This document shows positions 44,958 through 54,113 of a stretch of DNA of 64,000 nt, piece after piece. The DNA lies in assembly GCA_963709425.1 (NCBI GenBank), contig CAVPWG010000005.1:806001-870000 (forward strand). Direction: 5' to 3'. This DNA comes from JAICJC01 sp963709425 (GTDB taxonomy: Bacteria; Actinomycetota; Thermoleophilia; Gaiellales; JAICJC01). Position 1 is the stretch's first letter; each line of letters opens with the position of its first letter. Under the pieces are notes generated by a model, which saw only the letters and a program-made list of their open reading frames with translations, had not been told where the DNA came from and ran no database searches. Both the position numbers and the translations under genes were made by a program.

Positions 44958-45011
44958 CACCCCGCGGATCCTCCGGGTGAACCATTCCCTGCGGCCCGGC
45001 GTCAGAGGAGC

Positions 45012-45335
45012 ATGGATCGACCTCGCAGCATCTGCATCGTCGCCGCCGCGGCGGCACTTGCGGCCGGCTGCGGATCCGCCGCCGGGACGACGTCCGGAGG
45101 CGCCGGCTCGAAGCGAGACCACGCCACGGTTGTCGTCGCCCCCGGGAAGCACCGGTTCGACCGGACCGAGCTTCGCCCCGGCGACACCGTCCGCTGCCGC
45201 GGGGGCGTCGCGGGCGCGATGGTGCCCGAGCCGGGAGAAGGCGTCACCGGGATCGCCGATGGGACCACCAGGACGTCGACGATCACGGTCGAGACCCACG
45301 GCGGCGCGATCGTCGTGGAGTGCGAGGTCTCCTAG
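45012..45335 (+). CDS. small secreted lipoprotein
   Basis: 107 residues with a signal ending in the lipobox LAAGC, so exported and lipid-anchored. The mature part is a short beta-rich domain with two cysteines (VRCRGG and VECEVS) and no known family. GAGGAG just before the ATG supports the start. It converges on and overlaps the MATE gene end by 4 nt. Confidence 0.75.
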   Translation: MDRPRSICIVAAAAALAAGCGSAAGTTSGGAGSKRDHATVVVAPGKHRFDRTELRPGDTVRCRGGVAGAMVPEPGEGVTGIADGTTRTSTITVETHGGAIVVECEVS

Positions 45336-46657
45336 GCCGCCGCCTCGTCGGCGAGGGCCGCGCCTCCGACGAGCCAGCGCCGCCCGCGGTAGCGCAGCGC
45401 GCCGATCGCCGTGCGGATGCAGATGAACGAGGTGAGGCCGATCCAGATCCCCGTGAGGCCCCACCCCTCCTGGGCCGTCAGGAGCGTGATCGGCAGGAAC
45501 CCGCACAGCGCCGCGAGCACCGTCACGTTCCGCATGAACCGCAGGTCGCCCGCACCGAACAGCACGCCGTCGAGCGCGAACACCCACCCGTTCAGCGGCA
45601 TCATGAGGATGAGCCACGGCCACAGCACGTGGGCCTGGTCGATCACCGCGTCGTCCGAGGTGAAGAGCGCCGGGATCACCGAATAGCCGACGGCGAGGAC
45701 GGCCGCGAAGCCGACACCGAGGATCGCCCCCGCCCAGAGGAGCCGGTGGGCGAGCGTGTGGGCGACATCGACGGCGCCCGCGCCCAGGAGGCGCCCGATC
45801 AGCGCCTGCGCGGCGATGGCCGTCGCGTCGAGGAAGAGCGCCGTGAAAAACCAGAGCTGAGCCCCGATCTGGTGCGCGGCGAGCGCGGCGTCGCCCGTGC
45901 GGGCCGCCACCGACGCGGCCACGGTGAACGCGATGAAGAACGCGACCGTGCGCAGCCCCAGGTCGCGGGCCGATGCGAGCTGGCGGCGGATCCGCGCCCA
46001 GGAGGGCGCGAGCGGGGCGCCGCGGCGGGCCAGCAGCACGAGGAACACGCTCCCCGACGCCGTCTGGGCGACCACGTTGGCGATGGCGGAGCCACGGATC
46101 CCGAGGTCGAGCCCGAACACGAGGACGGCGGAGAGACACACCGAGGCGACGTTCGCGATGCCGATCACGTAGAGCGGCGTGAGCGTGTTCTGGAAGCCCC
46201 GCATCCACCCCTGGGCCGCCGCGGTGATGAGGACGAACGGCGCGCCCAGCGCCGCGATCCGGATCCACTCCAGCCCCTGCGCGGCGGCCGGCGTCGACCC
46301 GCCCGCCATTGCGTGGAGCGCAGGGGCGGCCGCGAGCTCGATGGCGATGACCAGCGCCACGCCGAGGCCGAGCGCCAGCCAGGTGGCCTGGACGCCGGCG
46401 TCGAGGGCGCGGGCCTGATCGCCCGCACCGTAGAGCCGCGCCGCCCGTGCCGTGGTGCCGTACTCGAGGAAGGTGCAGAAGCCGAGGATCTCGGACAAGA
46501 GGAGGCCGGCCAGCGCCAGCCCCGCGAGCGGCACGGTGCCGAGGTGGCCGATGATCGCGGTGTCGCCGAGGACGTAGAGCGGCTCGGCGACGAGCGCCCC
46601 GAGCGCGGGCAGAGCCAGTGCGAGCACCTCGCGGTCGGAGGGCATCCGCGTGTCCAC
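45332..46657 (-). CDS. MATE family efflux transporter
   Basis: 441 residues, twelve membrane helices in two halves. Family motifs are LALALPALGALVAEPLYVLGDTAIIGHLG at the start, LEYGTTARAARLYGAGD, and in the second half AHQIGAQLWFFTALFLDATAIAAQALIG. Closest in character to the DinF branch; exports organic cations or small metabolites by H+/Na+ antiport. The GTG at 46657 is chosen (ATG at 46645 is an alternative). It lies 14 nt after the alcohol dehydrogenase gene and may be the last gene of the demethylation operon, possibly exporting a product. Confidence 0.9.
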   Translation of the reverse strand: MDTRMPSDREVLALALPALGALVAEPLYVLGDTAIIGHLGTVPLAGLALAGLLLSEILGFCTFLEYGTTARAARLYGAGDQARALDAGVQATWLALGLGVALVIAIELAAAPALHAMAGGSTPAAAQGLEWIRIAALGAPFVLITAAAQGWMRGFQNTLTPLYVIGIANVASVCLSAVLVFGLDLGIRGSAIANVVAQTASGSVFLVLLARRGAPLAPSWARIRRQLASARDLGLRTVAFFIAFTVAASVAARTGDAALAAHQIGAQLWFFTALFLDATAIAAQALIGRLLGAGAVDVAHTLAHRLLWAGAILGVGFAAVLAVGYSVIPALFTSDDAVIDQAHVLWPWLILMMPLNGWVFALDGVLFGAGDLRFMRNVTVLAALCGFLPITLLTAQEGWGLTGIWIGLTSFICIRTAIGALRYRGRRWLVGGAALADEAAA

Positions 46658-46671
46658 GCCGGGTAGTGTCG

Positions 46672-47793
46672 CTAGATGAGCGAGAGCACGGCGCGGGTCG
46701 CCTCGCCCGAGCGCACGGCGGCCACGGCGTCCTCCGCCTGATCGAGCGGCATGCGGTGCGAGATCAGCTGCTCGAGCGGCAGGCGGCCGCGGAGGTAGAG
46801 GTTCAGAATCTCCGGGAAGTCGCGGTCGGGACGCGACGACCCGTAGATCGAGCCGAGCACGCGCCGCTCCATGCGAGGGATCGAGATCCCGGGAAGCGAG
46901 ATCTCGGCGTCGCCGCGCGGCACGCCCATCATGACCACCGCGCCTCGGGCCCGAGTGGACAGGAACGCGGCCCGCACCGCCGCCGGCCGGCCGCGCGACT
47001 CGAACGCGTAGTCCACCCCGCCGCCGCTCGCCTCGACGACGGCGGCGGCGACGTCCTCGGGCGCGCCGTCGAAAACGACGGTCGCCGTGGCTCCGGCCTC
47101 GCGGGCACGCTCGAGCCGGTCGGGGCGTGCGTCGACGGCGACGATCTGGGACGCGCCCGCGACGACCGACCCGAGGATCGACGACATCCCGGTTCCCCCC
47201 AAGCCGAAGACGGCCACGCGCTCGTCGGGGCGCACTCCGGCCGTCCGCCAGACGGCGCCGACGCCGGACGTGACCGCGCAGCCGACGAGCGCGGCGACCT
47301 CGAAGGGCACGTCGTCCGGGATTCGGACGCACGAGCGCTCGGGTACGACCGCCCGCTCGGCGAACGACGAGAGGAAGCAGTAGTGATGGACGGTGGCGCC
47401 GCCGAACGTGAGCCGCGTCGTGCCGTCGAGCAGGCCGCCCGCGAGCATGAGCGGCCATGCCGTGCCGCACAGGTGCGGCAGGTCGCGCAGGCACTGCTCG
47501 CAGGTGCCGCAGTAGGGCGCCCACGAGAGAGCGACGTGGTCGCCCGGCGCGAGGCCGCGCACGCCCTCTCCGATCTCCTCGACCACACCCGCGCCCTCGT
47601 GGCCCGGGACGACGGGGCAGGGGATCTCGACCGACCCGTCGATCGCGTTCAGGTCGTCGCTGCACACGCCGCTCGCATGCAGGCGCACGCGCACCTCGCC
47701 GGGGCCGGGCGGCGCGAGCTCGAGCTCGACGACGCGAAGCGGCGTTCCGGCCGCAGGCAGGAGCGCGGCTCGGGTCGTCACCGTCTCAGACAT
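46672..47793 (-). CDS. zinc-dependent alcohol dehydrogenase (class III-like)
   Basis: 373-residue medium-chain dehydrogenase. Catalytic zinc ligands are Cys in ASGVCSDDLNAI and His in PGHEGAGVVEEIG; the structural zinc has four cysteines in CGTCEQCLRDLPHLC; the NAD fold is VAVFGLGGTGMSSI. It resembles the glutathione/mycothiol-dependent formaldehyde dehydrogenase and long-chain branch. The ATG has GGAGGGGG eight nt upstream. The DUF1638 gene overlaps its start by 8 nt, placing it in the corrinoid demethylation operon, where an aldehyde or formaldehyde by-product is a reasonable but unproven substrate. Confidence 0.88.
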   Translation of the reverse strand: MSETVTTRAALLPAAGTPLRVVELELAPPGPGEVRVRLHASGVCSDDLNAIDGSVEIPCPVVPGHEGAGVVEEIGEGVRGLAPGDHVALSWAPYCGTCEQCLRDLPHLCGTAWPLMLAGGLLDGTTRLTFGGATVHHYCFLSSFAERAVVPERSCVRIPDDVPFEVAALVGCAVTSGVGAVWRTAGVRPDERVAVFGLGGTGMSSILGSVVAGASQIVAVDARPDRLERAREAGATATVVFDGAPEDVAAAVVEASGGGVDYAFESRGRPAAVRAAFLSTRARGAVVMMGVPRGDAEISLPGISIPRMERRVLGSIYGSSRPDRDFPEILNLYLRGRLPLEQLISHRMPLDQAEDAVAAVRSGEATRAVLSLI

Positions 47794-48371
47794 GCGCAAC
47801 CCCCTCCACGAGCTCCTCCAGACGCCGCTCGAGGCCGCCCTCGCCGACGGCGCGCTCCTCCAGCGGGAGGCCGAGCTTCGCCGCGGCGCGGGCGGCGGCG
47901 GCGCGGAGCTCCGGCGTCGGCCGCTGGGCCAGGTAGACGACCCGGCGGTAGTTCTTGAAGTACGCGTCGCGCAGGTCTGGATGGCGGTCGAGGCCGAGCG
48001 AGCGCCACACCGTGCGGTCGAACGTGCGGGCCAGGAAGTCGGTCAGGAAGTAGGTACCGGGCTCCTCCTCCATGGCCGTTCGAACCTCGTCGCCGGCGAA
48101 GACGTCGTAGCAGTGCTCGCCCCGAAGCCGCTCGACGCCGAGCCGGTCGATGGCGCCCATGCTGCCGCAGTCCGCATAGGCCACGACGACGCGGTCGTAC
48201 GCCCCCTCGAGCTCGCCCGCCAGCTCGGCCACCGCCGGAGCGATCAGCTCGGGCCGGTTGTGCAGCTCAGGCGGAAGCGGGATGGACGTCGACGTCCCAC
48301 CCCCGCCGGCGCGCGATCGCCTTCACGTGCAGCGCCAGGGCCCCGCAGGCGATGACACCGACCCGCGTCAT
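47786..48371 (-). CDS. DUF1638 protein, one frameshift
   Basis: The protein starts MTRVGVIACGALALHVKAIA and DVDVHP, then runs into a stop; one base on it continues ELHNRPELIAPAVAELAGEL, VVVAYADCGSMGAIDRLG, GTYFLTDFLARTFDRTV and ends near VEGVAHV. Dropping one C from the CCC run near 48282 rejoins the two halves into a typical DUF1638 of about 194 residues. DUF1638 proteins accompany corrinoid methyltransferases and their activators; the biochemical role is unknown. The start overlaps the activator gene stop (ATGA). Confidence 0.8.
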
Positions 48372-50221
48372 CCCGGAAATGCCAGCTGGTCGATGAACAT
48401 GTCGTTGAAGTCGGACCGCCCCGAGAGCTCGACGTACTCGACCTCCTCGAGGATCGCGTCCGCCGCCGAGCGCTCGCGGAGGGAGAGGGCCGCCATCTTC
48501 GCGCCCTCGCCGGCCACGTTCCCCGCCGACACGATCCGCGGCAGCGGCAGCCTGGGCACGAGGCCGATCCTCACGGCGCTGGCCGGCGACAGGTACGAGC
48601 CGAAGCTCCCCGCCAGGAGCACCTGCGTGATGTCGGCCGCCGTCACGCCGAGCTCGCTCAGGAGGATGTGCCAGCCCGTGGCGATCGAGGCCTTCGCGAA
48701 CTGGAGCTCGCGGACGTCGCGCTGGGACAGGTAGATGGCATTGGCGGGGTCGTCGCCGCGCCACGCGAGCACGAACACCCGCTCCTCGCCGACCTTCACG
48801 AGCCGCGTCGCCAGGCCGGGGTGGAGCTCGGCCGCGTCCTCGTCGGGCACGAAGCGGCCGGAGTGGTCGAGAAGGCCGGCGGAGACCAGCTGCGCCACCG
48901 CGTCCACGAGGCCCGACCCGCACATGCCGACCGGCGGCGCATCGCCGATCACCTCGAGGTCGAGGTCGTCGCCCACAACCTTGACGCCCTCGATCGCCCC
49001 CTCGGCCGCCCGCATCCCGCAGCGGATCTGGGCGGCCTCGAACGCCGGGCCGGCCGGAGCGGCCGTCGCGACGACGCGCTCGTTCGACCCGAGCGCGATC
49101 TCGCTGTTGGTGCCGACGTCGATGAAGAGGCGCAGGCGGCGGTCGCGGGTGAGGCCCGTGGCGAGCATCCCGGCGACGATGTCGCCGCCGACGTACGCCC
49201 CGAGGGCCGGGAACACGAACGCCGGCGCGAGCGGGTGGATGCGGACGCCGAAGTCGAGCGCGGTGACCGGCGGGAGCCGGCGGGCGGTCACGATGAACGG
49301 CGCCACGGCCAGCGGCTCGGGGTCGATGCCGAGCGCGATCTGCGTCATCGTGACGTTGCCGCACACGACCATCTCGTAGACCGCCTCGGCTTCGACGCCG
49401 GCCTCGGCGCACACCTCTCCCGCGAGCAGGTTCAGGGTCTCTGTGGCGCGGGCCTGGAGCGACTCCAGCGCGTCCGGGTCGAGCATCGTCGCCGAGACGC
49501 GCGAGATCACGTCGGCGCCGAACGGCTGCTGGCGGTTCAACACCGAGCGCACCGCCAACGGCTGACCCGTGTTCAGGTCGAGCAGCGTGGCGACGACCGT
49601 CGTCGTTCCGAGGTCGAACGCGATCGCGTGCCGTCGCTCCGTGGTGTCGCCCGGCTCGACATCGATCACGAGCTCGTCGCACACCACCACCGTCACGTCG
49701 AAGCTCGACGAGCGCAGCGTGCGCCCGACCGTCCGCGCCACCGCGGGATGGAACTTGAGAGCGATGTCGTCGACCGCCGCCGCGATCCGCTCGAGGTCGG
49801 ACGTCTGATCCTCGAGCGAGGGCTCGGCGAGCGAGACATGGCGCTTCTGCACGGACGGCCGCAGGATGACGTGGCGGCCGACGCCGACCAGCGCCGCTTT
49901 CGGCCTCGTCTGGAGCGGCGGGACGTCGATCTCGAGATCGCCCGCAGCCATCGCCCGGCAGGCGAGCCGCCAGCCGTCGCGGAGCTCGTCCGGGCTGAAC
50001 GCGCGCGGATCGACGGCGTCGATCGGGACGTCCCCGGAGGCCACGCGTACCTTGCACTTGCGGCATGTCCCGTGACCGCCGCACGTCGAGTCGATCGCGA
50101 TGCCGTTCCACGACGCCGCGTCGAACACCGTCGTCCCGGCCGGGACGCGCACCTCGCCGCCCTCGGGGCGGAAGCTGAGGCGGACGCGGCCCGTCCCCGA
50201 CTCGACGGTGGCGTCGGTCAC
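48368..50221 (-). CDS. RACo-like corrinoid activation protein (2Fe-2S + ASKHA ATPase)
   Basis: 617 residues. The N-terminal ferredoxin-type domain has a cluster site C47-x5-C53-x2-C56...C88 (STCGGHGTCRKCKV). The C-terminal ASKHA/ACD domain is marked by AIAFDLGTTTVVATLLDL, VCGNVTMTQIALGI, FIDVGTNSEIALG and LAGSFGSYLSPASAVRIGLV. Such proteins use ATP to return inactive Co(II) corrinoid to Co(I) in methyltransfer systems. The GTG start lies in a GTGA overlap with the pterin methyltransferase gene. Its presence argues that the corrinoid protein downstream of the IclR gene is catalytically used and oxidises during turnover. Confidence 0.9.
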   Translation of the reverse strand: MTDATVESGTGRVRLSFRPEGGEVRVPAGTTVFDAASWNGIAIDSTCGGHGTCRKCKVRVASGDVPIDAVDPRAFSPDELRDGWRLACRAMAAGDLEIDVPPLQTRPKAALVGVGRHVILRPSVQKRHVSLAEPSLEDQTSDLERIAAAVDDIALKFHPAVARTVGRTLRSSSFDVTVVVCDELVIDVEPGDTTERRHAIAFDLGTTTVVATLLDLNTGQPLAVRSVLNRQQPFGADVISRVSATMLDPDALESLQARATETLNLLAGEVCAEAGVEAEAVYEMVVCGNVTMTQIALGIDPEPLAVAPFIVTARRLPPVTALDFGVRIHPLAPAFVFPALGAYVGGDIVAGMLATGLTRDRRLRLFIDVGTNSEIALGSNERVVATAAPAGPAFEAAQIRCGMRAAEGAIEGVKVVGDDLDLEVIGDAPPVGMCGSGLVDAVAQLVSAGLLDHSGRFVPDEDAAELHPGLATRLVKVGEERVFVLAWRGDDPANAIYLSQRDVRELQFAKASIATGWHILLSELGVTAADITQVLLAGSFGSYLSPASAVRIGLVPRLPLPRIVSAGNVAGEGAKMAALSLRERSAADAILEEVEYVELSGRSDFNDMFIDQLAFPG

Positions 50222-51075
50222 CGCTGCGCCGCCGCCTGCTTCGCGCGATGCGCCGCGATCCAGCGCCCGCCCCACTCGTCGTGGCCCAGCAGGAAGTCGG
50301 CGGCGCGGACTCCCTCGACGCAGACCGGCGAGCGGGCATCCATGATCGCGCTCGTGAGCCCGTGGCTCGCCGCGATCGCCAGGAAGCCTGCGCCCAGGAC
50401 GTGGCGGCCGGGCAGGCCGAACGAGGTGTTCGACGCGCCGCACGTGGTGTTCACGCCCAGGTCCTCGCGGAGCAGGCGGAGCGTCTCGATGAAGAGCGTG
50501 ACGGCCCGCGGCTCGGCGCCGACGGGCATCGCGAGCGGATCGATCACAACATCCTCGGGGGGGATGCCGTGGTCGCCGGCGACCGACACGATCTTGCGCG
50601 CCACCTCGAGCCGGCGCTCGGGGTCCATCGGGATCTCGTCGTCGTTCGCAAGGCCGATCACCGCGGCGCCGTGGCGCGCGACCAGCGGCAGGATCGCCTC
50701 GAGCCGCTCATCCTCCCCCGTCACCGAGTTGACGAGCGCCTTGCCGTCGTAGGCGTCGAGACCGGCCTCGAGCGCCTCGATCACCGACGAGTCGATGACG
50801 AGCGGAAGGTCGGTCAGGTCCTGCACCCGCGCCACCCCGGCGCGCATCAGCTCCACCTCGTCGGCCAGCGGGTCGCCGACGTTCACGTCGAGCATGTCCG
50901 CGCCGCCGGCGACCTGCTCGGCGACGTCGTCGTCGAGCTGCGAGAGGTCGCCGGCCTGGAGCTGCGCCTGGAGCGCCTTCCGCCCGGTCGGGTTGATCCG
51001 CTCGCCGATCACGCAGAACGGCCGTCCTGCACCGATCGTGACGGTCCTAGACCGCGACTGGAGAACCGTGTCCAT
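50218..51075 (-). CDS. methyltetrahydrofolate:corrinoid methyltransferase (pterin-binding, MtgA/MtvA-like)
   Basis: 285 residues of DHPS-like barrel: FCVIGERINPTGRKALQAQL, GADMLDVNVGDP, LPLVIDSSVIEALEAGL, KALVNSVTGEDE, NTTCGASNTSFGLPGRHVLG. It moves a methyl group between methyl-Co(III) corrinoid and tetrahydrofolate. In demethylation systems it accepts the methyl onto THF. AAAGGG precedes the ATG. The 52-residue upstream ORF overlaps its start by 29 nt. Direction of transfer is inferred from the MttB homologue next door. Confidence 0.9.
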   Translation of the reverse strand: MDTVLQSRSRTVTIGAGRPFCVIGERINPTGRKALQAQLQAGDLSQLDDDVAEQVAGGADMLDVNVGDPLADEVELMRAGVARVQDLTDLPLVIDSSVIEALEAGLDAYDGKALVNSVTGEDERLEAILPLVARHGAAVIGLANDDEIPMDPERRLEVARKIVSVAGDHGIPPEDVVIDPLAMPVGAEPRAVTLFIETLRLLREDLGVNTTCGASNTSFGLPGRHVLGAGFLAIAASHGLTSAIMDARSPVCVEGVRAADFLLGHDEWGGRWIAAHRAKQAAAQR

Positions 51076-51204
51076 GCTCAACCCTTTCGGCGTACGTCGG
51101 GATGCCAAGGCGACGGCTCGCATTGGCGATGCCGGCGTCCTTCCTGGAGCTGATGAAGTGGAGCGGTCGCTTGACGGCCGCCTCGACGCCAGCGACCACA
51201 CTCA

Positions 51205-51205
<1 letters not shown>
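51047..51205 (-). CDS. 52-residue coupled small ORF between corrinoid protein and methyltransferase
   Basis: The ATG overlaps the corrinoid gene stop (TGATG) and the ORF ends 29 nt inside the methyltransferase gene, so it would be translated by coupling. The sequence begins MSVVAGVEAAVKRPLHFISS and continues with a basic stretch (SRRLGIPTYAERVEHGHG). I do not recognise a family. It might be a small accessory subunit or only a ribosome bridge keeping the operon coupled. Confidence 0.5.
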
Positions 51206-51866
<661 letters not shown>

Positions 51867-51870
<4 letters not shown>

Positions 51871-52610
51871 GCTGCTCCTTGGGTCGTGGTCCTGTAGCCG
51901 AGCCGGGCCGACAGGCCGTCCGCGCCGGCGACGAGCACCGGGGCGAGCTCCGCGATGCGGGCGGGTGTGAGGCGATGGTCCGGCCCGGAGATGGAAAGCG
52001 CCGCGACAGTCTCGCCGCTCGCGTCGCGGACGGGGGCGGCCATCGCCGCGAGGCCGGGCTCGAGCTCTCCGACGGCGGTTGCGAAGCCGCGCGCGCGGAC
52101 GGAGTCGAGCTGGGCCTCGGGCAGGTCGGGCTCGAGTGCCGCCGGCGCGGCGCCGAACGCCGCAAAGACCTTCCCGACCGCCGTCGTCGTGTAGGCGACG
52201 CGACGGCCGAGCCAGTTGGTGCTGCCGATGAAGTGGCTGCTGTCGACCTGGGCGAGGTGCTCGACGCCGAGAGGCGTCGGGACGGCCAGGTTGATCGTCT
52301 CGCCGCTGGCCTCGCCCAGCGCCTCGAGCACCGGATCGGCGAAGTCGACGAGGTCGGCGTCGGGGACGCCGCGGCGAGCCAGGCCGAGCAGGACGGGGCC
52401 GGGCCGCACTCCGCGGCGGGCACCGTCGCGCTGGAGGAGACCACGGCGCTCGAGTGCCGAGATGGCGCGCGAGACGGTGCTCTTCGGAAGGCCGCTACGC
52501 TCTGCGAGCTCGCCCACGCTGGACGCGCCGTCGCCCTCGACGACGAGCACGAGAAGCTGTGCAGCACGATCGATCGACTGGGCGCCTGTCATTGCATTTC
52601 GCCCCGTCAT
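51867..52610 (-). CDS. IclR family transcriptional regulator
   Basis: 247 residues: N-terminal winged helix (QSIDRAAQLLVLVVEG, VGELAERSGLPKSTVSRAISAL) and C-terminal ligand-binding domain (ETINLAVPTPLGVEHLAQVD, YTTTAVGKVFAAFG, AALSISGPDHRLTP). First gene of the leftward corrinoid operon and divergent from the MttB-family gene, so it probably controls both in response to the methylated substrate or its product. An internal ATG at 52592 is an alternative start. The open frame extends far upstream of the ATG only because of antisense GC bias. Confidence 0.88.
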
Positions 52611-52611
52611 A

Positions 52612-52627
52612 TGAAACACTCGTTCCA
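52612..52627. promoter_or_regulatory. candidate IclR operator
   Basis: TGAAAC-ACTC-GTTCCA, an inverted repeat with 5 of 6 arm positions matching (TGRAAC-N4-GTTYCA), located in the 45-bp gap between the iclR-type start and the divergent MttB-family gene. IclR-family sites are typically 14-16 bp palindromes rich in TGGAA/TTCCA half-sites. From this position it could control both directions. Confidence 0.5.
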
Positions 52628-52655
52628 CATACAGGAATCTTAGGGGAGCGCGGGG

Positions 52656-54095
52656 ATGTTCGTCAACAAGATGCCGCGGTACGAGATCCTCTCCGAGGAG
52701 GCGATGGCCACACTCGACCGCGGATGGCGCCGGATCGTGTCGGAGATCGGGGTCGAGTTCATCCTGCCGGAGGCGGTCGACGTGTTCGCCGCGGCGGGTC
52801 AGCGCACGGAGGATGCGAAGGTCTGGCTCGACCCGGACTTCGTGATGGAGCAGGTCGCGAAGGCGCCGAAGGAGTTCGACCTCCGGGCCAGGAATCCGGA
52901 GCAGACCGTCCACGTGGGGGGCGACGGGATGGCGTTCGGGTCGGTCTACGGCCCGCCGTTCGTGCGCGATGGCGACGTCCGCCGCGAGGCGACGATGGCC
53001 GACTTCGAGAACTTCTGCCGCCTCTCGCAGGCGTTTCCCCAGCTCGACTCGGCGGGCGGGACGATCTGCGAGCCGAACGATCGGCCGCTCGACTCGCGCC
53101 ACCTCGACATGGTGTATGCGCTCCAGACGCTGACCGACAAGCCCTACATGGGCTCGGTGACGTCGGGCCCGAACGCGGCCGACACGATCGCGATGACCGA
53201 GATCCTGTTCGGCGGCCGCACGGTCATCGAGGAGACCCCGGCCGTCATCTCGCTCATCAACGTCAACTCGCCGCTTCGCTACGACGACCGGATGCTCGCG
53301 GCGATGTTCGAGTACGTGCGCGCCGGCCAGCCCGTCGTACTGACGCCGTTTCTCCTGATGGGAGCGATGTCGCCGGTGTCGGTGCCCGCATCGCTCGTGC
53401 AGCAGATGGCCGAGGGGCTCGCCGGGATCGCGCTGTCGCAGCTCCTGCGGCCGGGCTGCCCGGTGGTCTTCGGGTCGTTCCTCTCGAACACGGACATGCA
53501 GTCGGGATCGCCGAGCTTCGGGACGCCCGAGTCGGCGGTGGGCCTGCTCTGCACCGGCCAGATCGCGCGCAGCTTCGGTCTTCCCTGGCGCTCCGGCGGC
53601 GGCCTGACGTCGAGCCAGACGGTCGACGCCCAGGCCGCCTACGAGGCGATGATGACGATGCTCCCGACATTCCTCGCAGGGGCGAACTGGGTCATGCACT
53701 CGGCCGGCTGGCTCGAGTCGGGCCTCGTGTCGTGCTACGAGAAGTTCGTTGTCGACATCGAGATCCTGCGGATGCTCCAGGAGGAGTTCACCCCGCTCGA
53801 GGTCGACGAGGCGAGCCTCGCGTTCGACGCCCATCTGGAGGTCGGCCAGGGCGGGCATTTCCTCGGTGCGGCGCACACGCTCGAGCGGTTCCGCGACTGC
53901 TTCTACCGGCCGCTGCTCTCCTCCACCGAGAACTTCGAGCGGTGGAACCGGCTGGGGGCGCGCGACGCCACCGAGCGGGCCGGCGAGATCTGGCGGGCGA
54001 CGCTCGAGGAGTACGAGCAGCCGCCCGTCGACGAGGGGGTGCGGGCCGAGCTCGAGGCCTACGTCACCCGCCGCCGGGCGGAGCTCGGCGACTAG
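52656..54095 (+). CDS. trimethylamine methyltransferase (MttB) family protein, non-pyrrolysine
   Basis: 479-residue TIM-barrel methyltransferase of the MttB superfamily, which transfers a methyl from a quaternary or tertiary amine to a corrinoid protein. Characteristic stretches are ILSEEAMATLDRGWRRIVSEIGVEF, AFGSVYGPPFV, VISLINVNSPLRYDDRM, FLLMGAMSPVSVPASLVQQ, GLPWRSGGGLTSSQTVDAQA, SAGWLESGLVSCYEKFVVD and QGGHFLGAAHTLERFR. There is no in-frame UAG, so it belongs to the pyrrolysine-free MtgB-like branch (glycine betaine, proline betaine, carnitine and related substrates). GGGGAG precedes the ATG. Confidence 0.92.
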   Translation: MFVNKMPRYEILSEEAMATLDRGWRRIVSEIGVEFILPEAVDVFAAAGQRTEDAKVWLDPDFVMEQVAKAPKEFDLRARNPEQTVHVGGDGMAFGSVYGPPFVRDGDVRREATMADFENFCRLSQAFPQLDSAGGTICEPNDRPLDSRHLDMVYALQTLTDKPYMGSVTSGPNAADTIAMTEILFGGRTVIEETPAVISLINVNSPLRYDDRMLAAMFEYVRAGQPVVLTPFLLMGAMSPVSVPASLVQQMAEGLAGIALSQLLRPGCPVVFGSFLSNTDMQSGSPSFGTPESAVGLLCTGQIARSFGLPWRSGGGLTSSQTVDAQAAYEAMMTMLPTFLAGANWVMHSAGWLESGLVSCYEKFVVDIEILRMLQEEFTPLEVDEASLAFDAHLEVGQGGHFLGAAHTLERFRDCFYRPLLSSTENFERWNRLGARDATERAGEIWRATLEEYEQPPVDEGVRAELEAYVTRRRAELGD

Positions 54096-54113
54096 GGAAC
54101 GGAGGGAGCGACC

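Noticed and set aside
48266..48270. In-frame TGA in the DUF1638 gene as a selenocysteine codon, given selA-selB nearby
   Set aside because: After the TGA the same frame does not continue as DUF1638; the protein resumes in another frame, so a one-base indel explains it better.
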